This document shows positions 1-15,000 of a stretch of 64,000 nucleotides of DNA, in pieces. Every line of letters begins with the position of its first letter. Position 1 is the stretch's first letter. The notes beneath the pieces were generated by a model that saw only the letters and a list, made by a program, of their open reading frames with translations, ran no database searches and was not told the origin of the DNA. Position numbers and translations under genes: made by a program. The stretch spans positions 75,380,275 to 75,444,274 of the forward strand of contig CM067085.1 of NCBI GenBank assembly GCA_034008185.1, given 5' to 3'. Origin of the DNA: Gorsachius magnificus (Eukaryota > Chordata > Aves > Pelecaniformes > Ardeidae).

Positions 1-740
1 GATGTCCTGCACTACGATCAGATTAGCTCCAACATGAAGTTTCCAAAACAGCTATCAATTTTAGTCACTAAGAAAATAAAACACAGAAAACCAAAATGAA
101 ACTCAACAATTTCTCTCCACCCTCACCACAGAAAAAAAGCTCCACTGTACAAGTGACTACAAATTTAATATTAGAGTAAGAAATTATATGCTTTTAGGTC
201 CACACAGTTAAGCCATTGGTTCACCTGAAATTATAAAGCTGATACTCAATGTTAGTTGTTTTGGATGTTCAGAAAGCCAGGCCTATGACCTCAGCTGTTT
301 TCCTGAAGACTTCAACACATACCTTTAGATGAATGTATTTAGGTAACATGACAAAATCATGGCTGCACTGTTTTAGGCAGTAGCCTTTCCAAACACAAAA
401 TGAGAGTCTGTGGAAAATGCTGTGGTAAAAAAAATCATGAATAGACACAGCCTTTGCCAATTCCTAAAGCGAGTCTGGGAAAACAGCGTGTTATCTTTTG
501 TTATTCTAACGAAAGGATGCGCAATCTGTGACCTTCCAGAAACACTTCTTTTGACCTGCAGCTTTACACTTGCCTGCCCTTTTTCTCAAGTACTCTTCAC
601 ATCCAAGGGAAACCAGACTGCTAGGAAGAAACATGAATATACTGTAGAGAACATATGCTATAGGTCTATCGATGGTCATATTGTTCCGTAATGCTTGAAA
701 AACAACTATCTCAGCCAGAAGCACAGACAAATGCTGCAGC

Positions 741-1345
741 ATGGAATTTGTTTGTATTATGGGGATTGACAGGCTGGATAGCAATACTGCTGAAGAGGAC
801 ACAGCGGTCCTGACACACAGGAGGCCAAACGTGAACCAGCAGCATCCCCGAGCAGTGACGAAGGCTAACAGCATGCTAGGCTGTATTGACGAGGGCATAG
901 CCAGTACATCATGGAAACCCATTCTTATCTGGCACTTGTTAGACTGCATCTGGCCTACTCTGCACCTGCTACCTCGCTCCTTCCTCAGTACAAGATATCC
1001 ATGAGTAGGCTCGGTGGAAAGGCACCGAGCCAATTAAGGGACAGGAGTTTTTGCCTTAAGGTAACAGAGTTCCTTACTGAAATGAATGGTGGGAGAAGAG
1101 ACAGTGTTCATAACATGAAACACAAGCTTGTGTTTGAATACGAAGGGAAAATAATTGCTACAAGGTTGGCTAAGAATTTGAACAGGTAGTTCAGAGACTG
1201 TGGACTTTCCAGCCTCAGCGGTTTTCAACACCCAACTGACAAAGCCCTAAGCAACCTGCTTTGAATTTAGTGTTGATCCTGTTTTGGGCAGGCAGTTGGA
1301 CTAGAGGCCTCCCAGGGTCCCTTTTCCAGCCTGGAAGATTAAAAT
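741..1345 (+). repeat. Old CR1 LINE fragment, plus sense
   Basis: Plus-strand sequence follows the 3' third of CR1. The block at 741-950 (GAGGCCAAACGTGAACCAGC, then GGCTGTATTGAC...) matches the ORF2 stretch that reads ...aaggccaac...ctgggctgcat.... The block at 1165-1345 follows the end of ORF2 and the 3' region, including TAAGCAACCTGCTTTGAATT and GCAGTTGGACTAGAGGCCTC. The copy is heavily diverged with no open frame, so it is an ancient insertion, antisense to EVI5. The middle (about 1020-1160) is poorly aligned by eye. Confidence 0.8.
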
Positions 1346-3062
1346 TCAGTGGGATGTGTGAAAAGCATGGGCAGTGGGATGCGTATTACTGTTCTTATGG
1401 CAGCCATTTTGAGATTGAGAAATTGAAATACCTTGTTCCTGCCAAAATTAATGCGCTTCTTAAAAATGTAAATGCTGCCATTTGAATCCACATGCCTTTA
1501 CATTAAATGTCAGTACGTTAATTTAACACAAAACCTAGTCTTCAACAGAATGTTACTTTTATTTTACAATTAGAAATCTGTCACTTTAGTCTTGAAAATA
1601 CTTAAAACAAGTTGGTTTTCAACTGAAAGTAGAATCTGATTTGCATCTTAGGTTGTTTTTTTTTTTAAACGTAAACATTGATGAAAGCAACTAATCTTCA
1701 AGAAATTAAAAGTATCCAACAGAATAGGTTGGCAACAGCTGTGCAGTATTTTTGGTTTTGTGTAGTTTCAGAGTTCAAGATACTTCAAGGGCACCTCAGT
1801 CTAATATTTGTTCAGGAGCATTTCTGAAGGAACCCAATTATCTGCCATTTCTGTTGTGGCAGAAAGGCTTTGTAAGGCTTCTCAAAGCATTTGGAACAAC
1901 TTGTAGACAGCATGCACTCCAGTGCAATTAGGTACCAGTGGCTAATGCCAGCTTAAGGCTCTACAATAGAGATTTCTTGAAAAGTTTTGTAACTCTCACA
2001 GAGTCTAGCAAATGAGGCTCTGCACTTCTAATCGAAAAACCAGTATCTTTTTTCAAGATGGGAACTTAAGAGGTGTCCCACTGGCTCAGGAGAACAGTCT
2101 ATCAGCCTAACATTCCGTCTCCAACAGTGACAACAGGACTTTCATATTGTTTTGTTTCTAAGGGAAAGCATGAATATGAATATACGAATGACTAATTTTT
2201 GCAATCCATTCCCTTCATATTCCCAAGCCCCCACTCACTTGTCCAGAAACTGTTGTAGCAGATACGAGTGTCTCTCTTCCTAGCTGTTTCAGCATGCATT
2301 TATAGACCAATTGTCCGTGACTGATGATTTTTTTTTTTTTTATTTGCTGTCTACCTCCACAGCTTCCTGTGGCAGTAAGTTCCAGAAATTCCTTTATTTG
2401 TTTTAAACTCATCTCCTACTTGTTTCAGGAATTGCCCCTGAATTCTAGTAATGCAGGAACAAGTGGCAAAAAGCAGTTCCGCAGTCATGATTCTGAAACT
2501 CAGATCGTAACACCTCCCTCAGCCTTCTTTCTAACACAGATGAGTCCCAAGCCTTTTTACCTCTCACAAACAGGCAGTGCTCAAGACCAGTGATGGTTTT
2601 AGTTGCCCTTTAACTTCCCCACAGACCTTCTTTAAACTCTCTACATCCATCTTGAAGTGTAGAGACCAGCCCTGCACCAAGGTTTTGTAGTGGCAATATA
2701 AACCCCTTCATTTTGTTTTTAATATACTACCTATTGATGGCCAACATTGTCTTGTCTGTTTCGGCTGCTGCTGCACACTAAGCCAATGATGTCAGAGGAC
2801 TCAGCGACAAACTCAAAAATATCTTTCCCAGTTTGTAACTACCAATTCTGTGTTTGTCATCACATAGGTATGGCTTAGATTTTGCAGTTGATGAAGTACT
2901 TTATTCACATTATCTGTCCCCTTTTTTTAAAGGAGACTTCTTGAGATTCTTGCTTCAGTGTTTTATTTGAACACAGAAAAAGAACTTGAAGTAGGAAGCA
3001 TCACACCAAGATCTTGTCAATCATGTAGAAAAACATATCAAGATAATGGGAAATTCAACTGA

Positions 3063-3093
3063 GGGTTCGGGGGGTGTTTGGGGGGGGTGTGGG
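3063..3093 (+). other. Potential G-quadruplex
   Basis: Four G runs of 3, 6, 8 and 3 bases separated by loops of 3-5 bases (GGGTTC, GGGGGGTGTTT, GGGGGGGGTGT, GGG). It is on the strand opposite EVI5 transcription. A C-rich stretch at about 3107-3137 (acccaacccaaacaccacca...) is partly complementary and could pair with it. Confidence 0.6.
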
Positions 3094-6000
3094 TGTTCTG
3101 CATGGACCCAACCCAAACACCACCAGCCCCAAACCCTAGTTCTACTCTATCCCTATCACTCCACCTGAAGGAACAAGAACAGCCCTTCTTCTTGCAGCCA
3201 TGTTGAGCAGAGTATGTACTTACACCCCAGGGTCTGTCACTTCTGTTCTCATTTGGACAAAGAGCCAGTATTGGTTAAAGCCTTTCAGTTTTGGGTCTGG
3301 CTCTCCTTCGTGTGAAGGGAACTAGACTTCTGTCACCCCAACAAGTGACATTCAAGTAAACCTTGGCTGTTTCTTACTGCTTCAGTTTTGCAAGAAACTC
3401 AAATCTGATCACATCTGTAAAAAAATCCCAGGTCTGGTAAAGCCACATGTTTTGCTTTTAATTCTCAAATCCAGGTCGTGTTGTTTAGCTGACTACAGCT
3501 TCAACCCAGTTTTCACTACAGCACATTCATGTGGTCTTTAGAACATTTCAAAGGGTTAATAACATTATGTGACCAAAATGTATGTCATCATTATCCCTTC
3601 AAAAGCCATCTGTATCAAGAACAAAATCTTAAAAAGATTTTTTTAAAAAAAGGCTAACAATCAGATCCTTGAACCTCAGAATAAACTTTCTTACCTGATG
3701 CTGACTGCCTCATCAAGCCAGGCATGAAGGAGAGACAGTAAAGAGACATTTAGAAGTTTTAGTACAATTCAAAAGTTCTTCCGTGTTAAATCATAGAATA
3801 GTTTGAATGGTGCTAGTCAGCTGCAAGCAAGTTATATTTCTGAGCCCTTTTGTTTTTTTTTAAATAGAGAACATAGGTCAAATTTTCAAGTGGGACTTTG
3901 TGAAAGAGTTCTACTTAAGCTCTGGGAGACATTTTTATGTTGTAACCTGTGAGGGTTTTTTAAAGCTAGGAACTCAGTGGCAGAAAGAAGTCAAACTAAA
4001 ATATTACTTTCTGCTCCTTTTAAAAGGCTTCAATAACTAATTCCTGAAATTTGCTCAGTTCTGAAGTAGAAGAGTTTTAACAAAGCTTGCCAATAAATAG
4101 TCAATCTACTCACAGTAGGGTAGGCAAGCAATACACGAGATCAAAATACGATAAAAATATGACTTGGGTGAATGCAATTGGTTATGGCAGAAGGCAGTTT
4201 GTTAAATCTTTATTTAAAGAACAAAGACACTGAATTCTCAATGCTTTTACTTATAGCAAGAGGAATCTAAAAATCAGAGTTCCCTCTTTGTCTCCACCTT
4301 AGTAACAGTAGGAAGTCTTAGTAAGATTTCCTGCTTAAAAACCAAACATGATTCAAAAGAAAACTAGAATGTTGCTGAAAGTATGATCTAACCACTTTTA
4401 GCTGAAGAGAAACAAGTCATAAGCATTTCCAAATACCTGTCCTGTAATTCAGAAAAACATCGTCAACTTGGCAACATGAAAAGAGCGATTTAAAAGTCAA
4501 AGTCTAATCACAAGCCAATTAAAAATAGCAGATCTATTAAATTATAATCACATTTAACATGAATAAAAGTGATTTAATTGGAGTTTTTAAAACTTTGAGA
4601 CTACTGGTCCGCAGCAGCTAATGGGGTCACACTTAACAACTGACTGCTACTTACTGCTGACCTTCTCCCACTGTGATGAGATCACTCCAGTTTAAGGCAT
4701 ACACTAGTACTCTAACACTTCTTTAAAAAGCTCCCAGTAACTTCTTTTAGAAAAATGCTTTTCTCAGAAAATGAACTAGTCGCAACATCTCAGACTGAAT
4801 TAATGGAAAATACATGTTTGTTTGGGAGACAAATATCAGTTCAGACAAATATTATGTCCAGTAGGTACTACAATGCAGAAGCATTTCTCCACACACACAG
4901 AAGAATGAACAACGTTAAGGCGGCAGATCTTTTCATGCTACTTTTTCACTTCCATGGACACAAGCTCTCTGAAGCCCATTTTTAAATATACGGTTGTACT
5001 TCCACAGTGAGCCACATTCATACTGAAACCATCGCAACATGAACACTGCACAAATGGAGACATCATGAGCTAAATGAATAGTTGCAGAAACTAGTATTAG
5101 CAATCCATCACCTAAACCAATGCTCAGCAAGTTTAATGGCTGTACAGCTACAATGCAAATGGGGTTTCTAAAGTTCCCCAACAGAACCAGCTTCCTTATA
5201 ATGAAAGGGACTGCTAGGTATGCATTGTGACAGAATTGTATCAAAGCATTTTAATGAAAGCCATTGCTTATTGATCTTTGAAAAGTCTGAGATTTAAAAA
5301 AAAAAAAAAAAAAAGCTTAGGTATGGCTTAACATATCCTGCAATTAAGAAAAAGTTTAATGCAAAACCAAACCAACTTTAAAGACATTCTTAATTTTCCT
5401 CAAGCATGAGACAGTTTTTACTCAAACATGTGGATCACATGCAAAAGACAGAGGACAGTCTTTTGAGAGCTCCCTGACAACTTGTATAGCTCTCAAAATT
5501 ACGTGTAAAGTAAGACTGTGTAAAATAAGTCAACAATGCATATTGCATATAATACAACAATCTTTGTTTAGAAACAGTGACACATTCTCTAAAAAATTTT
5601 AAAATAAATTTGAAAAAGTTATGTTAAATTAGAAATGTGTTATCAGTGTAACTGTATTAGGACAAGGCTCAAAGTTGTGGCTTTTATTTCAGTGTCAATT
5701 TCCTGTTTCACTTCAGTTAACATTAAGGTTTTTTTTTCTAAAGCCATAGCTATAAATGCAGCCATAATTAGGATTATTAACTTGTAAATAACAGCCATAA
5801 GCAATGCCAGACAATTTCCATTCTTGGAAATTACTGATGATTCAAGAAGCCCAAACCAATCAGACCAAACAGATGTTGAATCCAGGAACTCCCATTTATT
5901 CTGCTTGCTCCCATTACCCGATCACTGTTGTCCCTGCTAAGGAAGAGGCCCTAATACCATGGACTCACTGTTTGAATGGTAACAGCTGAGAGGGACTGCA

Positions 6001-9000
6001 TGGGCTTCTCTTCCCTGAAATCCATATGAAAAGCTGCAGAGGTGGCCACCCCCACATCTCTTGCTGAAACCATTTTGGATTCTCCAGTGCCATATCTACC
6101 TCTAGAGATTTAAAAACTGAATTAGAATATATTTTGTAGACCTCAAAAGATATTCAAGGAATATGTTAAAAAAAAAAAAGGGGAGAGGGGAGTAGAGGCA
6201 GGAGAAATCAAGTTGTTCAACACACTCTAATGGGTTGTTGAAGAGTCATGGACATAAGGAGGAAAGTGAATACATTTAGAAATGCATTAAAAAAAACCCT
6301 CTGGAAAACTATTTTGGGGAAGTTCTGCTACAACACAAAATACAAAAATACCTTTTCTCCTTGCAGTTCACCTGAACTACAAATATTAAAGTTAGCCTGA
6401 AGTGTTTGGCCTGGAGGTTTGACATAGATTTGGTGTTCAGCAGATTGGAATCACCATTAAATAGCTTTACGATTTATCTTTGCTTTTGTCTTTTCCCCAT
6501 CCCAAAAGTGATGTTTGTAAGGCAGTACTCAAGATTCTAATCGGAGTAATTTAACAAATTAGACTAGTTAAGCAAAACCAAGCAAACTGAAACAGCTGTT
6601 TAAAAAAAAAAATCCAGTGCATTAAGTACTGTGATGTAAGAAAGCAGGAAGTGTCTTGATCATGCTTACAAATAACATACCTTGAGAGCATTTCAAAATC
6701 TGTTTGCAAAATTGCTTCCTTTGCTTAGTAGTTAATAAATCACTATTAAACATTTAATTTATCATGAAGGCTTTATTTTAAGACATAATTTTGTCTTTGA
6801 TATCCTTTAAACATGGAAATTAATTTCCTCATCTAAAAATTTTCACGCAGCAGAAGTTTCAGTCAGATAAACAAAATGCTGATTTTTAGGGAGTCTAGCA
6901 ATGGCCATTGAAATGAAGTTGTTAGCCAGTCCCTGTAGGATCCCTGTAGGAAGAGCCAAGCTGCGCTCCAGCATACTCAAGACAGTCTGGGATCCACCTT
7001 AGCACATTTGGCCACTTATTTAGGACTGAGTTTAGCATGACTAAAACAGGAAACCTGCACAATCAACAGCAAACCCTGATAAGAGTTAATGATTCTAGAA
7101 TAGCGCAAGTTTAGTGGTTTCTAGAAAATAGTATTTCTAAAGAATATAAACTATAAAAGAGTTTCCTAAAGAAAATTAACTCTGCTTTGTATGGATGAGT
7201 TCAGGGCTGTATTTGCTTCCTGCTAGCATTACCTCATCCACCCCCCCAACAATTTTATAATGCTCATACCAAGATATAAATCAGTTGACAAAAATTCTTA
7301 GAGGACTTGGTGGAGTATTTGGCTCCTTGTTTTGAACTGTAATAAAATGAATCTTGGAGAAAAGTTCATTTGATTTGTTAGGGTTTTTAGGACAAGCAGA
7401 AAGAAGCAGATAGAGAAAATTAATTTTATATTACTTTCAGTACGGCAGAAGGATTCAAAGAAGGCTGATTTGCAGCATAACTTAATGGTAGGAAGACTAA
7501 ATCTGTCCACATCCAGTTGTCTCCAGGGTCTCATATGTGTTTGAACTTCTCAACCTGCACTATCTCAAAACAGTACAACTGTTTCTGGAGTTCATAAATT
7601 CAATTTAATCTAATACAGTTGCAGTATAATCTATCCACTTGTTATAACAATTGCAGCAAAACAGCTTGAAACTGGCAACAACAGAAGCTGGTCAGAAGTC
7701 AGAGCGAGTATTAAACTCCAAGCTTGATCAGCCTGTTGTGGGCCCAAACCAGAACAGCAGTGAACAGCAATATTGTACACCCAAACAGACCTAGGCTGCT
7801 TTTTTTAATTGCACCAATATGGCTGCTATTCTTAAAAGATAAAAAAACCACAAAAAGTCTCCAGACTGAGGGTGTGGAGGTTTTTTTTGTCATCTATAGT
7901 GGGATTAAAAGCAATAGTCATGAGGTACTACAACATTAGATGAGTCTGCCCCACTCACCGTTAACTCTTTGGAATCCAAGCTCACGTATGTGATCAACTA
8001 CTAAATTCTCATGTTTAAGGAAAGAATTACCTTTGGGTTTGAAACTCGTACTTTTAAAAGGATGACCCAGGGTAACACAGTAGTATACAACCTGAAATAT
8101 TTATCTCAAATTAACTTTGCTGACCATACAACTAGACAGAGCTCAAACCATTGCAGTGTGTCGTAAGGGAAAAAAGCAAAAGAGCAGCAAGAAATTTCCA
8201 AGACTGAGTCATTTCAGGCTTCTGGTTTTTTAATAGCACTTAAATATTTGGCCTCTGTTTTAAATTGCCAGCTTCTGTAAGTCATATTCAGTCTCACAGT
8301 AACACAAAATGCTTTACAAAATCCTTATAGATGTCAGGAATTTTAAATTCAATCTATATACTAGTTCTAATGCATTAAAAGAAAGCTCATCTCCAGTTGT
8401 CCTGCTATTTATTTCATATTGCTCTGAATGTACTCTTACATTTCCTGACTTAAATTTTTTTATAAAAAGTGTTTCTTCAACATTATCAGTTAAAAAGCAC
8501 TTGAGCAAAAAGGAAAACTTGTTAAATGTATGTTGTATATCAGTCTTACCATAGACAAGTCTGCTGTATTGTAAACGTGACAAAGATTAAAACTAGCAAC
8601 AAGTGTTCAGACCAGAAGGTTTCCAGTGAATCAGAACAGGAAACCAATAAAGCGATCAATGGGAGGTCATGACTTTTTGATCACTGCACTATATGGTTAA
8701 AGAATCTGGTTTTGATCTAGTGCCGTGTAATCAAATTAAACTTTGAAGTTCTGTATCAAATATGCAATTGAAATAGCAACAGCGCTAAGGAAGTACCTAA
8801 CTTTTAAACTATTTTCAAAAAGAAAGCAGTCTTCGGTAACTGTAAGTCAGATTTTATCTATTGAGGGATTTTTTCTAAGACCTGACAAGCTTGTTGTAGT
8901 GAGATTGTATGCAATTCCAAAAAAAGGTCTAAGCTGACTTAGCCCTGGGAAGTTTCTATAAATAGCTAGTTGGTAGGTGGAAGGAAAGTTCCCAGAAACT

Positions 9001-12000
9001 CTTCCTACAAGAAATTCTAATGCAAGTGTTTATTTGGAGTGAGGACATGGCAACAAAAATATTTTAAAACAGCAGCATGATCACACTAAATGTTCTGCAA
9101 TTATTATATCCAAGGAACTACCTAAATCTCAATGCTTATTCTCCCTAGAGCATGCATCTATTTATAGAATAGTTACTGAAACCTCAAGCTTTAACTAGAA
9201 TGTACTGGCTGATACAGAGACTGAAAATGTACCCATTATGGGGAACAGTTACAGGAAATTATCATTTCACACTTTTACTCTGTCCTTCTAAAGCAGGAGT
9301 TAAACTCAGCATTTTTAAATGGACTAAGTAGCATTTATTTTTGCCTCTGATTGCAGAAATTATTTCCATCTGTGCTGGCTGCCATTCTGAGAGTGATAAA
9401 AGAATTTTAGGAGGGGTTTCCACCACATTTCCACCATTTGCCCCAGTTATATTCAGATAAATTTACAGAGACATATTACAAGCGTTCCTGTCCTGAGCTT
9501 GCTTCTCACATAGATGGCAGCTGTGCATGGTTGCCAAAACAAATTTTTTTTGCAAGGAAGAACTACTCAAATTCCCTCCAGTTTTCAATCCCCAAAACTT
9601 GATTTAGAGGCAGAAACATAGGATAGATCCTGACATAGCTCTGATTAGTACAGCAGACAGGTCATGCAGCTTTAACACTCAAGAGAAGAGCGTTATTGCC
9701 ATGATGATGAAATAACCTTATCTATAATCAGTTCACTTGCTTTGGCAATCCAGACAAACTCTAAACAAGGACTTAGTATAGTTAAGTATAGCTAGCTACA
9801 TTCATCTCTAATGCTGCGGTCAAGCACTAGTATATTGCTCAGCAAGACAGATTTGGACCTTTGACACAGTAGGATACAGTCAGAAAAAAAAAAGGGGAAA
9901 TGTTTGTCAAGAGAACAATCACCAATCTTCATTTATTTTATGACTAAGTCTAATCTGTCAGTAGTGGCAGTGAAACAGTTAAGATTCATACCTAAAACTG
10001 TTACCCTCAAAGTGAACGAGGTGATACCTATTCTGTTTGTTATGCTGTTCACATTTAGAAGTTTCCTTCGCTCTCATGAGAGATGCAGGATATTTTGTTG
10101 ACACTGTACCAGGGTTACAGGAGATAAATCAACCTTACCTGATGCAAAGATGAAGGTGGATTTTGTGGCCAAAGATTCATGGAATGGAGTGCCATCATTA
10201 TGGAATCAATCATAGGTTTTTAGGGAAATATAACATGTATGTGTTAATTACACTATGAACATCCATTTAAAAATCAACTGAATTAAACAACTGATGTTCA
10301 TAAAATATACCGGGATTCCATTGTGCAGTAACGCTTGTGCCTGTTGATTACTTAGTTAAGCCAGACAGGTTCTAAAGCTAGTTGTTTTGTTAAGGGCAGG
10401 GTGACTAAACTGAAGAAAGTTATTGGAGATTAAGACTCCCGATCTGTTCAGTCTCGCACTTCTGTATCAAACTTGGTATTATCAAGCCGGTATAACATCT
10501 CTGACTCAAGGACAAGCTGAATTAAAGGAGCAAAGCATTTCACTTTTCTAAAGCATACAGTATATATTTAACTATCCTGTGTAGACAAAGCTGCTACATT
10601 AGATTGGGTGTTTGCAAACCACATGACCTCACAAACGCTATCTTATCACATCACAGGTTCCTCAGACTGACCACAACCACTTAAATCAGACTCTGCCAGC
10701 ACAGAGGCTCTGTAACTTTGACACGTACTAGCAAAGCAACTACATTTTTAGCTGTCCAGCAGCCTTGCAAGAACTTTACTTGTGGGGAGGGAAAAATCTG
10801 ATGGTCTCTTGTCCAACTGTGCTTGCAAGATACGGTAAAAGAAAAGCACATGATTTATTGTGCTATAAACTTCCACCACAAGTTGAAATGCTTACTCTGT
10901 AAATCTGAGGGATAACATATTTCCTTTCAGGGACAAAATTTCTTATCAGGTAAGAAAACATTTATAGAGCACCACATATTTTGAAAGCATTTGTCTAGTA
11001 AAACAAACTATTTGACGGTGTTAATGTGATTCTGGTCAGTATTGAGAAACAAGCACTTTGCAACAGTTAATACAGTACTTCTCACAAAAATTACAGTTTT
11101 AGTGAAAACTGTGAAGCGAGAACAATGTAAAAGTTGACTGACTGAAATAAATCCCACAAAGATTAGCTGGTTTTAGGAAAGCAAGTAAAATGACAGCTGC
11201 AAAGAGACAACTATACATCTGCCTGTATTACACGGAAAGCAAATAGCACACTCCTTCCAGAAGAAAGGGGGGGAAATAAGTCAGCAAGAGACAGAGTGGA
11301 GGAGCATTATATCTAATTATAAATTTTACAGGAAGAGTACCAGGCCTTTTTGGACTTGCTCTTCTCTCCTTAGTTCTGATGAAAAAAATGTTACCTATTT
11401 CTGTTTCCAAGATACCTAAATGCTGATAAATCTGATTGTGTCTCATTCTCATTTGCCCATATGTTCTCATCCACTGCTAGCCATTGCCCTTCAGGAGAAC
11501 TTTAACTAGAATTCACTTTTCCCAGTTAATCCTCTTATTTCCTATATTTTCATGCAAAGCTACATACAACTCATTTGAAGCTTTAAAAGTTACTTAAAGA
11601 TGTGCCCACACTGCAGTCATAACTGCAACACAGCATAGGCACATCCAAACCAAGCAGCTGGACACCAGCAGGATGAAGCTCACAGTTATTTACCCTGCTT
11701 CTGGATGTAGTCTAGTGGTGCTTCAGACAAGAGAATATTTAATTTAGTAAGTATTGAATTTGACTCAAAGGAAGCCTCGTAACAAAATTAACAGAGGACA
11801 GAAGTAATGCTTCCTCTGCTGGTATCCCACCGTCAAGCTCAGATGCTATTATTGTAAGAGAAACAGGAGCTGGAAATGCTGCTATAAGCGGCCAACCCAT
11901 CTTGTGCCACCAGTGGGCCACAAGAAGCATCATCATTTTGTGCTCATCTATGGCTGATACAGGAGTCACCATTTGGCTGCTTGTAAAGATACTCCCTCAT

Positions 12001-15000
12001 CTCTTCAGGGGACAACCTGGACTAAACTGTGCTGGGGACCAGAACTACTCATTGTACCATATTGATTTAAGATTATTAGTTCATAATAAAAAAACAAGGA
12101 GGAAAGAATTTGGCAGCTTTTAAAGGCAGCTTAAATACCATAAACTTGTATGGTAGGTAAGACCAAAGGAACTGTTAATGTGCTTTAAACTTTCCTCCTG
12201 TGTATTATAGTGCATTGAGTTTTATTTAGGTGTTGTATTATGTTGCCTATACAGGTGGGTTTTTTTAATCCTTCACACTGATGTCTACACTTTACTTTCC
12301 CTTCTCCATTTTAGTTTCAGCAGTGAAAACCTAGAAAGCTAACCCAAGTTGCAAAATGTATCCTTAATTCAGCCATATTACCAATTACTCCTTTGGTCCT
12401 AACTTATGCATTATTTATCCTCAAAGTAATTACTTAAAGTGTCTTGAATTTTATTTACACAAGCAAAATCTTTTAAAAGCACAGTATTTAATCTCCAACT
12501 TTTATATCTCTTTTCATTAAGCCAATCTTAAAATGTTAGCTCACCAGGAGTAAGATCAGACCATGAGATAACACCTATATCAGAATCTTACTGACTGCAT
12601 TAGGTTCTTAAAACATAGTATCAGATCCATTCCTAGATAAACTATATGTATGTGGGAATGGAAGAGTAGTAAACTAGTAGCCACTACCTCCTTGAATAGC
12701 CATCTGAAGTTTTCAGATACTGAAGATGGGGAATACTTTTTTAAAAAAATCCCCCTTTTTCTGCATTGTCAATATGCAAGAATTTAATCACCAGAATTTC
12801 AGGTAAAGTTACTGTTATAGCCTTTTAAAAGCCTCAAAAAAATCTTCTGTCATTTTGTTCTTCTCCATCAGCCATGCTGAAATACTGTTAACATGGGCAG
12901 CTTGCAGAGGGTTTTCTACCTGTTGGAACAGCGTGCCACACTAACAGCACGATTGTGTTTTTCATTCAAATACCACAAACACATGCATAACATTTGCACA
13001 TTAGCAAACAATCTCATCCTTGCTTCCTCTCAAAATATTTCAAGTAATCATGTTTTGAGAGTATCTCTTGTTACAGAGGAACAGCTAGGAGACAACTAGC
13101 TCCGTATGCTGACTCTGACATTGGTCAATAGCAGATGCCTGGGAAAGAATTTAACAGTAGGCAAATACGTGGTGGTACTTTCCCAGAACGTTCTTCTCCA
13201 ACTCCAGCAAATAGCCCACTTTTCAATTATACATGTGACATCTGTGCATTTCCAGGGAATATTCCCCCCCCCCGCCCCGCATGAACTCAGACAGTTGTTT
13301 TTTTCCAATCTGTATAACATGGATTTTAGTATGTGGAATGATTTTGGAGCTAAAGGAATTTAATCTTTTAAATTTGCAAAAATCATATCCTCTCGTGGTT
13401 TTTTCAACACACCTCCAGTTTAATTTGCACTGGAATGAGAAGTGAACAAGTGCTCCCTACCCATCTTCTACATCCTGCTTACAGTTTGAATATTTTATAT
13501 CCCCCCCACCCCCCTTCAAAATTCCTTGGATAAAAAAAAGCCAACCATTCCAGTTTACTAATGTTACCTAAGACACCAAAAGTAGGTGAGTAGGAATTAG
13601 CTGATCCTCCTCCTCAGGGTCAGAAATTGCACTGGCTGCTGAAGGTGACTAGACAATAGCTAGAACAGCATGAGAAGCAAAAGCAAGGGCACAAAAGAAC
13701 AAGTCTATTGCAAAACCTGCTATTTTGCTTCAGTTGTCCTCCCTGGTAACTTTGTGTTTATTATGCTTTTAGCATTAATTCAGTCAAGTCCTAATTCAGT
13801 CAGTTTTTTTGTATCCCCTGGGAATGGCAAGAGATATAGGAAAGAAACGGCCCAGTATCTTTTGAAAGCTCTACTCACATCTAAGACAAAAATTGCAGAT
13901 AAATTCCCAGAAACCACCTTCTTCCCTCCACAAGTCTCCTTGACTCTACAGATGTCTGAAACCTTTTACTTTGAAATCTTTTTTTTTAACCTAAGAATAT
14001 AGATTAAGAGCAAAAGGTGCCAGGATTATAAAGAATATTTTGTATGTCAAAAAAGCCAAATAAAAAGCTTCACTAAGCTCTGAGTATTCTTCAGCTGCTT
14101 CTGAGCTAAAAACAACTACTGCATCCCTCAAGTAGAGAAATAACACTGCTAGAAATTGATTTTAAAGAGTTATTTTCAACATCCTTATTCCTGCTTTCTA
14201 AGGAAAAAATGTGTGCTAAGTGAAGGAAGCACTAAGTTTCTGTATGTTGCTGCTCCCCTTCATAAAGCTGTCCCCTAATGCAGATGGCCAATATGCCATA
14301 GAATCATAGCCTTGTGGAATAAAGCTCTGCAATCCCAAGTTGTTGAGGCTACTTGTTTTTGTGGACTTGAATACAAATTAGACAGAATTCAGCTTTTAAA
14401 ATGAAAACTGTCATCAGATTAAAACCAACCTACATTTGAAATACTGTAGTAATATAAATAAGGAACTGAAGTTTAAGAGCAAAACAAACTCATTAAATTC
14501 CAAGAAAAATCACTAGCAGAGATAAAAGACACTTCACAAAGTTTCACTCAAAATACAATTTAAACTTAAACTTCAGTCCTAAATCACAAAGTCTGTAAGA
14601 CTGGAAACCACTTGCTTTTGTCTCCAAAGGTGTCTTGTGGTCTGCCAGTGTAGTTTGTGGGTAAGCATGTCAATTCTAATCTTTTGTACCACTCCTGTAA
14701 TCTAGGTAACACATACAAGCCTTGCAACATCCAACAGGAAGCAGAGACAGCTGCTGTGTAATATATATAAAGTGACTGCATGTACAGAGGGGTAGTGCAT
14801 GAAATGCAGAACTTCAGCAGTTTATAAATCATTTAATTCCATTCAGCTTGAATTAAAAGTAGAGAGTGGCAAACTACAAAGAACCTCCTCCTTTTTTCCC
14901 CAGTATGTGATTTATGCTGAAATGAGTAACAACTAGTTCAAGATTTATCTTAGTCAGTTTTTCTTAAACCTTCGACTTTACTTACTGGACTCTTGTGACA

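Noticed and set aside
506..1033. 175-codon minus-strand open frame.
   Set aside because: Largely the antisense of the old CR1 copy; no independent evidence of a gene.
3789..3815. aaatcatagaatagtttgaa, resembling a CR1 3' tail; also catagaatcatag near 14297.
   Set aside because: Matches are only about 13-20 nt and the flanks do not continue into CR1; too short to call.
10060..10140. Consensus donor CATCAG|gtaagg in gene sense (similar one near 3690).
   Set aside because: No suitable acceptor within a reasonable distance upstream and no family-like peptide; taken as pseudo-splice sites.
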